Assembly (NCBI GenBank): GCA_030068145.1
Contig: JAPJBO010000196.1
Span: 186,001 to 250,000, forward strand
Reading direction: 5' to 3'
DNA length: 64,000 nucleotides
Origin: Diplonema papillatum
Lineage: Eukaryota > Euglenozoa > Diplonemea > Diplonemida > Diplonemidae
In this document: positions 53,234 to 63,831 of the stretch, in pieces
How the letters are laid out: each line of letters opens with the position of its first letter
How positions within the stretch are numbered: position 1 is the first letter of the stretch
Position numbers and translations under genes: made by a program
Notes under the pieces: generated by a model
Told to the model about the DNA's origin: nothing
Databases searched by the model: none
What the model saw: only the letters and a program-made list of their open reading frames with translations

Positions 53234-54539
53234 ATGAGCGACGAGGCTGAAGCAACTGTCCTGCAACAAGGGGAAGAAACTGACCGGCCCATGTATGCGT
53301 TGCTCTTCTCTCGATAATCGACAAATTCAGGATTTTCGACGCATGTGTTGACATGCTGCACACAGGCCACCATCCTAACATGCCGACACGAGCATGCATG
53401 AGGGGACGCAAGGTTAAACATTAATGCGCAACAGGTTATGGGTACAAAATTCAGTACTGTCCCCGCCACCCTGCTCAGCATTGTGCCGTTTGTGATCAGC
53501 TTTGCGTAGAGTGGAAGAAAAGCCGCGGTTGATTAATCGCGAAGCGTAGCACTCCACTCGTTTGGCGCCATCACTACTTGTTTTATCGGCATCCAGGCAT
53601 TAGGAGGAGTGAAAGGGGGCGCGCAGAAGATGAGTAGCACTGTCGATGTGTCGCGCATGGCAACCGACGCGCGGAAATCCGATTTGTGGGTGCCGTATGC
53701 AGTTTTCCGATCTGAAGCAGTGGCCACACTGACATTCACTAGCCAAACTGCACTATCCTCTATCAGACTCTGAGTTCTGAAAGACTGTCACTCTTTCGTG
53801 GCATCGGCATAGGAACTCTCTCAATGAGCCTTTCTGCAGCTTAAGGGCAGCAAGGAGGCCTTTGAATTGATGAACTGCTCCAATAGTGGCTGCTGAGTGT
53901 TTCAGTTCATCCGCGTAGCCCATTTCATATCTTCACAGGGACGATCCTGCAGCGAATCGCTTTCCGTTCTGCCTTGTATGGGGCCCTCTTCCGTGTTTGA
54001 CGTGGATGTTCCCCGTTATCGGACACATGGGCATCTGCGACTCGCAAGGCCGCGTACACGACTTTGCAGGCCCGTACTGTGTGGGCATTGACCACTTCAT
54101 GGTCGGGAAGGTAAGACGCATCTATCGGGTACCTATTGACTGGTATACTATTTGTCTCAAATCGCTCTCTCTCTCTCTCTTATGCGTCCTCTCATGCGAG
54201 CGGGCAGCCACGTAAGAAGATCAAGCAACCGAGTTATCGATGCTGACACAGCGTCACTGTCACACTTCACACAGGGAGCCCGAAAAGTGGGATGAAGCTA
54301 TTGAGCGCGCTGATCGCGAGTACAAGAAGACGGTTCACAATCTGTTCTGCAATAACTGCCATCACCACACTGCGGCAGCGCTTACCCACTTCGGCATTCC
54401 CAGCACGCAATGGTCTTGCTGGTTCGACGTCATGTTCCGCGGCCAGTGGGTCAGCAAAGGAGACATGCTATGCATAGTGCTACCATTCCTCGTCTTCGTT
54501 GCTGTCGTGTCACTTCTTGCGATGCATTCAAAATTCTGA
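53234..54539 (+). CDS. TMEM222 / DUF778 membrane protein (3 exons)
   Basis: Exons 53,234-53,292, 53,939-54,110 and 54,252-54,539 join in phase, giving about 172 residues. The exon 1/2 join recreates a Met codon (AT|G) and runs directly into DDPAANRFPFCLVWGPLP. Conserved family blocks: RFPFCLVW-x-P-x-P-x-LTW, FPVIGHMGI, VHDFAGPYCV, DEAIERADREYKKTVHNLF, and CNNCHHHTAAAL with the invariant Cys/His cluster. A C-terminal membrane segment follows (CIVLPFLVFVAVVSLLAM). The family includes animal TMEM222 and plant RTE1, an ER/Golgi regulator of ethylene receptors. Its biochemical activity is not known. The exon 3 acceptor (54,251) was chosen by phase; the linker there is short compared with human TMEM222. 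Exon 1 is the least certain part. Confidence 0.85.
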
Positions 54540-55031
54540 GGCGGTGATTTGCACGGGCACGTGCGCGTGCTCAGACAATCACTAGTACGGAGTCCCGCGC
54601 CGAGCCGCAGTCTCGGAAATCCGGAATGCATGGCGTCAAACCTGTGACATGACATCATGTCCAGTACAGAAGCGTGCCAGCTCCTTGTTGAAAGGTCGAT
54701 TGGAACGATAAATTGTTGTGCACGTAGTGCCCTTTCTTTCTCTTGAAAGAAAACCTTCGCACTACACGTGAAACGTGCAAACCAAGCAAACAACACCAAC
54801 CTATGAAGTTTAACTGTGCCCTAGCCGTGATCTCGCCGTTTCAAAGCGTGTTTGGAGCGATCTTGTTTTCCTTCACCGAGTACTCCCCGCGCGATTAAGC
54901 ACAGTGTCCTGGATACGTGTTCGAAAGACGAATCAATCTTAAGATTCCTCAAGCCCAATTGCAGGGCCACCTGCACCCCTTTTAAAAAAAGTCCCCCCCC
55001 TCGCACTGTATAAAAAAACGGGAGGGGAGTG
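54540..55031. other. Intergenic region
   Basis: No gene seen. The end has a run of T, C and A homopolymers just before the next start codon. Confidence 0.6.
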
Positions 55032-55556
55032 ATGCGGTCATATGTGATTGACCCATCGGAGCTGCCGTTCGCGGAGTGGTCTCGACAAGGAATGATGGTG
55101 TCTTACGCCGTGACGGTGGCCACAATGATCATGCTAATGCGTCTGTGGTACTACTCACTAAGCAGCGACCCGCTGGCTACTCCGATTTTCGTCAGCGAAT
55201 ACGTCTCGATAGATCTGTGGTCGTTTGTGCACATTACTTTTTACATCGGCGTCGGCTTCATTCTCCCGAATCAGCTGATAATTGGCTTCCTCGGCGGTGT
55301 GCTGTTCGAAGTATTGGAAGCGCTTTGCGCACAAACGTCGGTGCTGGACCTGCATGCCTTCTGGAAAGAGAGGGGTGTCAATTCTGCGTGGGATATCGTG
55401 TTCAATACTGTCGGGTTCCGCATTGGGCAGTGTCTGTTGGTGGCTTATGTCTACTTCAACAGAACGTCAAACCAAGCACACGAAGAAGAAGTAACAGACA
55501 ACGAGAGCGCCGAGTCCACGCCTGAAGAGACGCCCGCAGAGAGGAAACAGAAATAG
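55032..55556 (+). CDS. Small polytopic membrane protein, VanZ/DUF2585-like look, function unknown
   Basis: A 174-residue single-exon protein with about four hydrophobic segments: about 20-37, about 58-76 (DLWSFVHITFYIGVGFILP), about 80-96 (IIGFLGGVLFEVLEAL) and about 124-145. Polar residues inside or beside membranes are notable: D-L-W-S-x-x-H, F-E-x-x-E, then FWKERGVNSAWDIVFNTVGF. H...E..E...ND..FN..G is the sort of pattern seen in VanZ-like/DUF2585 proteins. The tail is acidic (EEEVTDNESAESTPEE) and ends in basic residues. I cannot name the family securely. It is probably a conserved membrane enzyme or transporter subunit. Confidence 0.65.
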   Translation: MRSYVIDPSELPFAEWSRQGMMVSYAVTVATMIMLMRLWYYSLSSDPLATPIFVSEYVSIDLWSFVHITFYIGVGFILPNQLIIGFLGGVLFEVLEALCAQTSVLDLHAFWKERGVNSAWDIVFNTVGFRIGQCLLVAYVYFNRTSNQAHEEEVTDNESAESTPEETPAERKQK

Positions 55557-56212
55557 CCAGCACGGGGCTGTTGTAGCTTGTTCGCTCTTCATCCATTGCA
55601 TCAGAATTGCAACTCCACAAATACATGGCGTAACGGGTTATGACCAATGCAAACGTCCTAGCTATTTCATGTGGTCCATGTGCTCGAAGGATCAATGCTA
55701 CCGAGCTGTTTTAGATGCTTTTGATGGTATCCACCACGGGTGCACACACCTTTCCGAGGAGAGTGTCGTGAGTCCTTACACGTCGGAGTATTTCCCTTCG
55801 CGTGCACAGCACCTCGCAGTATACTCCATGTTCCCCCTCCGCTTCTCACGTTCAGGGAGGAAGTGCGAAGCTCATCACACCTGTTCGCTTCTCTGTTGCT
55901 CGACCGGCGTTTACGCTGACAGCCTCCTCAGGCATCCCAAACCAAAGTGATTTCTGCAGTACAAGAGGCAACACGAAAATGTACCCATCCGACCGCTTGG
56001 CTGAAAGAAAGCATAGCCATTCACTACACTCCTTTGATTCCGATATCCAAGAAGAAGCTGGGAGATGACTTAGTGAAGGCGATGCATGCGTGCCAAAGAT
56101 ACAACTGGATCGACACTAAGCTTTGTTTGTCAGTCATGGACAGGTATTCTTCCGTTATCTAGTCAGACGAAAGGTGAGGTGTGGGAGGGGAGCGTTCGGG
56201 GACTTAGCCAAA
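55557..56212. other. Intergenic region
   Basis: No supported gene. The frame ending at 56,162 contains a protein-like segment (SKKKLGDDLVKAMHACQRYN), but no start, splice sites or homology could be tied to it. The SAE1 leader is at the end. Confidence 0.5.
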
Positions 56213-57329
56213 ATGGCGGAACAGCGTGGCCTGACCAGTGAAGAAGCAGTACGGTATGACAGGCAGATGCGACTGTGGGGCGTTGAGGCGCAGCTCCGGC
56301 TGATGAAGAGCCGGGTTCTGTTGGTTAACATAGCAGGGCTTGGGACCGAAATCGCAAAGAATCTCGTTCTTGGTGGGGTTGGTGAGCTGTCATTGTATGA
56401 CGAAACGCTGGTGTCAGACGCGGACCTCGGCATCAATTTCCTCCTCTCCTCCGACGACATCGGCAGCAGACGTGCCGAAGCCAGCATCAAAGACCTCGCG
56501 GACATGAACAGCTTGGTCAAGCTCCACACCTTGAAGACTTTAACCGATATTCCTGAGAACGCCTACGACTGTGCCATAATCACGGACGCATCCAAAGAGC
56601 AATCCGCCGAACTTGCGCGCAAGTGTCGAGCGGCGGGAGTTCCGGTGATAATTTGCAGCACCTTCGGGCTCCTCGCTCTGGCTTTCTCTGATTTCGGCTC
56701 GGCATTCAGCGGGTCTCAGGAAATGCCTTCCGGTAGCAAGACGCAGTTTTCATGCCCGTTTTCCACCTTCGATGCCGTTTTTGCCGAAGGAAAAGATTGG
56801 GCAGCTGCAAAGCCTCTGCAGAGCTTCGTTGGGGCTCAGATAATGTGGCAGGCAGCCTGCGAATCGTCTTCCAATGAGAAAGACGCTCGCTCCCGCATAG
56901 CCACCGCTGCGAAAGAGATCTCGAAAAGCCACAATGTGGTGGTATGTCTATTATGTATTTTGGACAGCGCAAGAGTAAGAGTCACAGACAGGGGTTCGTT
57001 ACGGCACCGCTAGTCTCCTACACGAGACTGCTCGAGAGGCTGCTATCGGATCAAGGTCTCACGTCAGACCGAAAGACGGGATAAGGGTTCCTTTTTTGAA
57101 GCAAGCAGCTGATGAATCATGACCAAACCCACAGGAACCTCCTGGATCTTATCTAGACAAGCTTGCAGTTCATTGTGTAGGTCAGCTGTCTCCTGTCTGC
57201 TCGGTAGCTGGTGGTGTTCTGGCGCAAGAAGTATTGAAGGTCATCCAAAAAAACGCCAAACCAATGGTGAACTTCTTTGTGTACGACGCCCTTGAGGAGA
57301 GTAAGGGCTACAGTGAGACGATTTTATGA
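56213..57329 (+). CDS. SUMO-activating enzyme subunit 1 (SAE1/Aos1), 2 exons
   Basis: Exon 1 is 56,213-56,941 and exon 2 is 57,135-57,329 (GT..AG, phase 0), predicted 307 residues. EEAVRYDRQMRLWGVEAQ near the N-terminus and RVLLVNIAGLGTEIAKNLVL (Rossmann nucleotide-binding loop) define the E1 N-terminal ThiF fold. The later LGINFLL, SFVGAQIMWQ and exon 2's LSPVCSVAGGVLAQEVLKVI then VNFFVYDAL match the C-terminal half of SAE1. No catalytic Cys domain is present, as expected, because Uba2/SAE2 carries it. With Uba2 it adenylates SUMO and passes it to Ubc9 in the nucleus. Slightly shorter than the human protein (346). The glycine loop reads GLGTEIA. The frame is open upstream to 56,123, but the Met at 56,213 fits family length. 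Confidence 0.92.
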
Positions 57330-57534
57330 TGAACGGAAGCTCGCAGGCTCCGGGTATTCACCTGGATGGTCTCGTAGTTCTTCTCTGTGCCAGTTGCGAA
57401 CTGCCCTGCTTCGTAGAGTATTAGTCGCAAACCCCAAGGGGTCAGTTGGCCACATCTTCGAACTGTTTCACGTGCCACGTTGTTAGGTTTCTCAACTCCG
57501 ACGCCGCTCATCAAAAAATGTTGGGTCTTTGCAG

Positions 57535-59460
57535 CTAATACACCAATGAAATTTTAATTTAGACTCAATGCACTGCCAATTTTTGAATTCGACCTAATAA
57601 AACATTTCGAACAAAAAAAAAAAAACCACTCTCCGCTTAGTCCACGGGGGTCGTGCGTAAAGCATTTTTTCCGGGTTACAAAAAAAAAAACGAGACCTAA
57701 TACACTGCCCAAAAATTTATTAGACTTAATACATGCAGACTGAGGAGTGAAATTCTGGGTGAGCTATGTTGGTGACTTTTGTGGTGAGACAGATCTCAGC
57801 TTGTGCGGACAAGCCAAAATCTCAGCTTGCACACCCGAAAATCTCAGATTGATGTTGAGAAAGGCAGGCAGCCAAACACTACTCTGGAAATGGTACCCCC
57901 ACACACAAGCAAGTGCTCCTGTACAGACGAAATTTGAGTGTTGCTACAATATTTGAACACGCTGAATTTCGGGCCCTGACTGCGGCTGGCGGGTGTCAGA
58001 TTGTGCAGACGACGGCACTATCTGAGATTTCCAAACTCGAAACTCAAATTTCTAGCGTTTATTGTGGAGGCTCCGGTTGACCATTTGGGGCTGGGAGGCG
58101 TGTAGTGTGAGTCAAATTTCTTAAGGGCAAAATCCCAGATTTTGCAGACCAAGAATCACCCCAGCTTTCGAGGAAACCGCACAATCTGAGATTTGCTCTG
58201 AGATTCTTGGATGACTGCACAGCCTGAGATTTCCTGTTTGCGGAAAAGTTGGCTTTGGTGATTGAGCTTAAATGTCTTTAGTTGTATCAAGAGAGATCGC
58301 TTTCAGGTTGTTCACAGTGGATGTCAGTGTTTGGGATCTCAATTAGTGTTTTTCATATTTCGCAGCACACAAGTTTTGTCTGCTCAAAAGTGTGTCCGCA
58401 CGAACACGGATTTCGGGCCCCGATTTCGATTAGTTCTGTTTCCTATGGAAAAAGTGGAGGGGGAATGTTTTCCGGCGAAATGCCAAAAAATTTGGGCTTG
58501 TGTATTAAGTCTAATCCGAGACTAGAGGTATGCTAATAGCTCTATCGAGCCAACCCCACTTTTTAGGGGGTCGGGGCACTGTCTCGTAGTGTTTTTCGTA
58601 GTGTTTTTTTGGGTCAGAATTTTTGTCAGCGGCCATAGCTTTTTTTGCCCCTGGAAATTGACACCGTGATGGCAGAAGCCTTCACGGCTGGAAGTCCCCG
58701 GTTCGAACCCCGCCGAGGACCTTTTTTGGTTCTCCTTGGTCTTCGGTCAATTCCCTCGCTCCGGGGGTTTCTTGACCCGTGATTTGGCACCGGGTATTTG
58801 CATACTTCAGGCCCGGATGGAACTTAGCCTTACCAGAACTTAGCTCCGCCCGAACTTGGCTTCACCAGAACTTAGCTTCGCCCGAACTTTGCTTTGCTTC
58901 GCCCGAACTTTGCTTTCACCAGAACTTAGCCCAGAACTTAGCTTCACCCGAACTTTGCTTTGCTTCGCCGAACTTAGCTTCACCAGAACTTGGCTTCGCC
59001 CGACGGCTTTCACCAGAACTTAGCTTCACCCGAACTTTGCTTTGACTTAGCTTCGCCCGAACTTTACTTCACCAGAACTTAGCATCGCCCAAACTTTGCT
59101 TTGCTTCGCCCGAACTTTGCTTTCACCAGAACTTAGCTTCACCCGAATTTTGCTTTGACTTAGCTTCGCCGAACTTAGCTTCACCAGAACTTTGCTTCAC
59201 CAGAACTTTGCTTCGCCCGAACTTTGCTTCACCAGAGCTTAGCTTCACCAGAACTTTGCTTCACCAGAACTTTGCATCGCCCGAACTTAGCTTCGCCCGA
59301 ACTTTACTGTTTCCCGAACTTTGACTGCTGCCTCTCGTCTCGCTGGGCGCCGGTCTTTACCGGCGCAAATGTACTTTTTTTTTGGGGCAGTGCATTAAGT
59401 CTATTTTTTTTTTTTGGGCAGTGTATTAAGTCAAATTGAGAATTTGGCAGTGTATTAACT
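57535..59460. repeat. Composite bounded by TTAATACACTGCC-type inverted repeats
   Basis: The left end has TAATACACCAATG, ACTCAATGCACTGCC (57,563-57,577), CCTAATACACTGCCC (57,697-57,711) and GACTTAATACATGCAG. The right end has the reverse form: GGCAGTGCATTAAGTC (59,384-59,399), GGGCAGTGTATTAAGTC (59,414-59,430) and GGCAGTGTATTAACTG (59,445-59,460). Between them lie repeated AATCTCAG/CTGAGATT motifs (57,795-58,230) and a SINE-like copy. It may be a non-autonomous transposon with sub-repeated inverted ends, but no target-site duplication could be set. Confidence 0.5.
58670..59385 (+). repeat. tRNA-headed SINE-like repeat with 16-bp satellite, copy 3
   Basis: The head at about 58,672-58,725 contains GTGATGGCAGAAGCC and the B-box-like CGGTTCGAACCCCGCC, followed by a T-run (TTTTTTGG). 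A body of about 75 bases follows. Next come about 500 bases of 16-mer units (GCCCGAACTTTGCTTC and CAGAACTTAGCTTCAC forms), the reverse complement of the satellite at 12.8-13.1 kb. The tail CTTTACTGTTTCCCGAAC ... GCTGCCTCTCGTCTCGC matches copy 2's tail. Confidence 0.7.
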
Positions 59461-60884
59461 GCAACAGCCCAAAAATGTTGCATTGGTTTAGTCGGTATGA
59501 AGGACATCGTTTGCGGCTGACGCGGTCTCAGAAAAGGGGTTCTGTTGAGAAGCCGTTCCCTGCAATAACGTCAGCACAACAGAGCTTGGACTGTCTAGTG
59601 GCATACAGAACGTCGCTACTGCAACGGTATTTTCATCCCAATGCCACACTGCTACCTCCAAAGCAAGCGAGAAGAACCGGATGCACGCCTGAATTATCAA
59701 CGTGTGTGTCGCACATCGGCCCGTTCCGACGATCTTCTCTTCACCCTTGTCGGGAACTCGGCATGCTGATCTTTCCGTTTTCTTGGTCTCTCCCACAAGA
59801 GCGTCTGATACATACAATTCCACACGAACGAGACGCAAGTGACATACAGAACAGGACTGCGTGCGAAGAGTGAGCAAGTGGATGTCGTCTGACGGTCCGA
59901 CACGCACGCAAAACCAAAATAGGTGCAGAAAGGGTACACGATGCCGTCAGCACGATACGCAACCAGCATTTTAGCACTAGCTTCGTGATCGGTGGCGTAG
60001 CCGTTCTGAGTCTGGCTTCAGGGGCTTAAACACAACTGCGGGCACCAGTAGACTTTAAACTCGAACACAGCTACTTACAGAGTGGTGCGCGAGGGCGTCC
60101 GACCATACCAGACAACGGTCCGGAGTCGTCGATATCCGTGTCGGTAGGGTTGAACGGACTATGTCCACACACTGCGAAAGGGTCGATCCTTTGCTCCTGC
60201 GGAATAGACCCGACGGCGTGCCGGAATCTATTAGGGGAAACGCCTGCTGCTGATACCCGTATCCCGTCTATGCCCGTTTAGGGATGCCCTCCGCGGGACC
60301 GCGGGGAGGCGGGGCATCCAGCCCCTCAATGAGGGCAACGGTTCGGGACGCACGTGCGTTTTCTAACGCCTCGTAGGGAGACTTCGCCGGTCGGCTCTGT
60401 TCCATAGCTTGGTGGGCTAGTGGCCGTACCCGTGAGTGAACTGTTTGTCGGAAGAGCGTACAAAACGTATGTTGAAATAGCGGAATGAGTAGGGAACCAC
60501 AGATCCGACCGACCCATCTCGAGGGAGGTAATTTAACTCTGATATTAAGCTGTGGTTGTGGGCACCACATCAGTCGTCGTTTCTCCCTTTACAAGAAGAG
60601 CGTTTCTCGGTATGCGTGTGAGTCCGTGCCGCTCGTTCAATAGTTGGTTTGTTGGTAGGTGGACAGCGAGCCGCGCTCTATCCAAGGTGAAGAATGTGTC
60701 GCAGACTTGCTCAGCAGAAACGGCACGCTAGAGTGGCTCGTATTACGAGCGTACGACAGCGCAGTTGCCTCGACCCCCAACCTCGTGAGAAAAAGCAGAG
60801 TTAGAAAAACGCAATTATTCCTACTACAACTATTTTGATGTTCACAGGAATCAAAGGATAATTCATAGAGAGGATTTAGAGAAG

Positions 60885-62177
60885 ATGAATCAAGTGCTTG
60901 TGTCAGGCAGCAAAGAGCAGAAGATGGCCGGCGCAGCGCTGTTGACACTCGTGTGTGCATACATCGTCAGTAAGATGAGCGTGCGTGGCGTGTTGATCGG
61001 CTGTCTCGATGTGTTCCGTCGAGCCAATCTGTTATATCTCCGCCTCCGCGGCATGACAACAGATGATGTTGCGGTGCAGAAGCTTGTGTCAGGCAAGGCA
61101 TGGGAAGACTTTTGTGACACGCTGAAGGCAGCAGGTGCGTCACTCTCGTTTCCAGGAGCACCGCGAGACGGCTTCAACCTCGCAGAGGGCCATCGATATC
61201 TCACCCGACTGACGCGAGCGGGGTTGATGGCATTTGTGGAGTACGCGGACCCCAAGAACCCCATCCTGCACAGAGTCGTTCACGAAACAGTCAAAATGGG
61301 TTCGGACAACCCGGACAACCACTACCTGACTGCATGCATCAGTGGCAAGTACGACTACGTCATCAGTGGGAAGCGCAACACAGTAAAATACCTCAGCTTT
61401 GGTACACAGGTTGGACACTACGGAAAAGGTGGCGGTCTGCCACCGTCTGGATACCTCGAGGCTTCGGACCTGGTTATTGACTCGGACGATCGCTTTGCTA
61501 TTTGGGTCGGGTGCGAAAAAAACGGCGAGTACAAAAATTGGCTGCCGATGCAACCGGAAAGCGGGTGTCTCATCGTCCGACCCACCTTTGGAGACCGAAA
61601 AACAGAGATCCTCTGCGAGTTAAACATCCGACGAGAAGGAGGCGAGACCGGCCCGTCACAAGTCACCCCACAGATGATGGTAGACGGGCTCGAATCTACG
61701 AGCACACTTGTGGCTGGCGCTTCGTTCCTCTTCGCGAAATGGGCACGCGACTGGCAATCCCACTCAAACCTTCTTCCAGAGTTTGACCAGGCGACGTCTA
61801 ATGCCGCTGGGGGTGACCCTAACATTACTTATTACCACAGCCACTGGGCTTTGAAACCCGATGAGGCGTTAGTCATTGAGGTGTTGCCGGTCGATTGCGA
61901 GCACTGGAACTTCCAGTTGAACAACTACTGGATGGAGTCGCTCGACTACAGCAACTTCCGGATTCATACTAACAAGTACATTGCGGAGTATGAAGAAGAT
62001 GAATCGGTTCGTTTGGTAGTTGCGCACGAGGATCCAAAAATGAAGAACTGGATCCACACCACAGGACATGAGTGCGGCACCATGTGCTTCAGATGGGTGC
62101 GCGCCAAGGTCAAGCGTCAGCCGAGCGCGCGCGTCGTCAAGTTCGCGGAGTTGAAAAACATAGGGAAAAAGAACTGA
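60885..62177 (+). CDS. DUF1214-domain protein with N-terminal membrane anchor
   Basis: A 430-residue single-exon protein. An N-terminal hydrophobic segment (about 14-32) is followed by a helical region. The DUF1214-type jelly-roll region runs from about 160: KYLSFGTQ, GGLPPSGYLEASDL, DSDDRFAIWVGCE, NWLPMQPESGCLIVRPTFGDR. The C-terminal part has the conserved-looking YYHSHWALKPDEALVIEVLPVDCEHWNFQLNNYWMESLDY, and the end is basic. DUF1214/DUF1254 proteins are mostly bacterial (including mycobacteria) with scattered eukaryotic members, and their activity is not established. The intron-less structure would fit transfer from bacteria, but codon usage looks like the neighbours. Confidence 0.8.
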   Translation: MNQVLVSGSKEQKMAGAALLTLVCAYIVSKMSVRGVLIGCLDVFRRANLLYLRLRGMTTDDVAVQKLVSGKAWEDFCDTLKAAGASLSFPGAPRDGFNLAEGHRYLTRLTRAGLMAFVEYADPKNPILHRVVHETVKMGSDNPDNHYLTACISGKYDYVISGKRNTVKYLSFGTQVGHYGKGGGLPPSGYLEASDLVIDSDDRFAIWVGCEKNGEYKNWLPMQPESGCLIVRPTFGDRKTEILCELNIRREGGETGPSQVTPQMMVDGLESTSTLVAGASFLFAKWARDWQSHSNLLPEFDQATSNAAGGDPNITYYHSHWALKPDEALVIEVLPVDCEHWNFQLNNYWMESLDYSNFRIHTNKYIAEYEEDESVRLVVAHEDPKMKNWIHTTGHECGTMCFRWVRAKVKRQPSARVVKFAELKNIGKKN

Positions 62178-63831
62178 CGAGGAAATGAACTCCCCCAAGA
62201 AACCATACGGGGTCCGCCATGGTACACAAGTTGTTACGCTCCTTGACCTTGGACCTTTGATCCACGAGACCCGGCTTTACATCAAGGCGAGTGCGTGCTG
62301 CTTCGTGCTTCAAGTAGCTTGCTATTTTTTTCCAACAACAAATCCAAAACCATGCCTTCTTTTAACCTCACGAAAACGTAAACAGTGTTTGCATTCGACG
62401 CGGCTTCAGCCCAGTTGAATTTTGGCTACCCCCAGGGTATTATGCGGGGTCTGTTTTGCGGTCTGATAGGAACCCAAAACACTTCCGGTCTCGAGAAAAT
62501 GAAAATAAATCGTGTAGGGCGGGTTTGGGGTTTATCGGGTAGTATGCTGCGAAGAAGCTGCAACGCGCGGACAAGAAGGAGGTAATTACCCGCGACATTG
62601 CAAGCCTGTTTGATTTTGCAACTCGGTAAACATCCTCAAAGTGGGGAGCATAGCGTACAAGCGATGGACAAGGAGTCATACTCGAAGTCAAGAAGAGGGG
62701 ATGATGGAAGCAGTTGAAGCCGAATTCCTGGCCCCCGGGCATATATGCCAGTTACCAGCAGTACAAACAGGCTCGAACCGCAATATGAAGAAGACCCAGA
62801 GAAGCAATGCGTAACGTGACGACTGACTAATCCAACACTTGTATGTTCCTCTTGTACGCTGTTTGCACCCAGCCCTTGTGCCCGCGCAGCCTTCCTTTCG
62901 AGCCCGTCTTTTCCCAAGGCAGCAGCCGTCGCTTGAAACAGAGGAACGCTATTACGGCGTGACCAGGTGGCGAACAGCGAAACCGCCTGCGAAGAGCAAT
63001 ACTTGCGAGGTGAAAGCCACAGACGACATACAACAAATGACCCCATGACTGGAACTCAGGAGTTTTGAAACCCCGTATACCCCCTACTTACTAGAACCCC
63101 CCCTCCCCCCCCCCCGTTCATCGCTGCCTAGCGAGTCAGGGCGAGTGCCCCGAGTTTTAACTACGGTTGTAGGGGCCTTCTCCCCGTGACGGATGCCTGT
63201 GCTCTAGTAGCACGGGTGGTCCTGGCTGTGACGAGCTACGAACAGCCGCCTGACAAACCAGACTCACACCGCAGTCCTGTCTGCAGAAACTCAGGTTCCG
63301 CGCTGATGATGGTCCGCCTTATGTGTCCGTGGCTTAAAGGACCGAAACACGGTGCAGACGGGACCAGTGCGGTGTTGAGCACATACCCATTCCAAGCACG
63401 TTCTTGAAATTCCCCCGTTCATCGCTCTCATTCTTCTACTTGATCGAACGTGTCCAATTCATTTGCACCTTTCGACATTCAAGATGCTTTCAGCTTGGTG
63501 CAGAAGAGCCGGCTTTGCAGCATGTGATCTTACTACCTGCATGCTTTGCTGACGCGCGCAGTGAGTACCGAAACGGAGTTGGAGTGTAGTGCTAAAACTG
63601 TCAGGTGCGAGACGGTACCCGGTTGCCGCCCTGCTAGCTGAAGACTTGAACACGTGCTCCTGATCATCGACTTGGCGAGTTAGTCGAGCAACAAGAGAGA
63701 CAGAGGTTTGACTGCGGAAATTATGGCTGTGACAACACCGGAAAATTGAAATGCGGTGCTCAGCAAAAGCTCACTGTGCCCAAATAGCCAAGGAAGGGGG
63801 CCCTATTTTCCCCCCCTGCGAGCTCAAGAAA
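62178..63831. other. Intergenic region
   Basis: No supported gene. A well-preserved R1 repeat copy lies at 63,215-63,385. A poly-C stretch is near 63,100-63,116. The last bases are the leader of the SDR gene. Confidence 0.6.
63215..63385. repeat. Dispersed repeat family R1, copy 4
   Basis: Contains GACGAGCTACGAACAGCCGC, CAGACTCACACCGCAGTCC and CTCAGGTTCCGCGCTGATGA. The first and last blocks recur at 10,345-10,425; the middle recurs at 18,985-19,065 and 26,615-26,770. Confidence 0.6.

Larger units (their letters stand above)
57330..60884. other. Repeat-rich intergenic region
   Basis: No supported gene. It contains an inverted-repeat-bounded composite (57,535-59,460), with the third tRNA-headed SINE-like copy inside it (58,670-59,385). 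59,460-60,884 shows only short frames with no recognisable domain. A GC-rich patch at 60,270-60,330 could form hairpins. Confidence 0.6.

Noticed and set aside
55947..56162. Protein-like 71-codon frame before SAE1
   Set aside because: Some plausible composition, but I found no splice-compatible partner exon; left unannotated.
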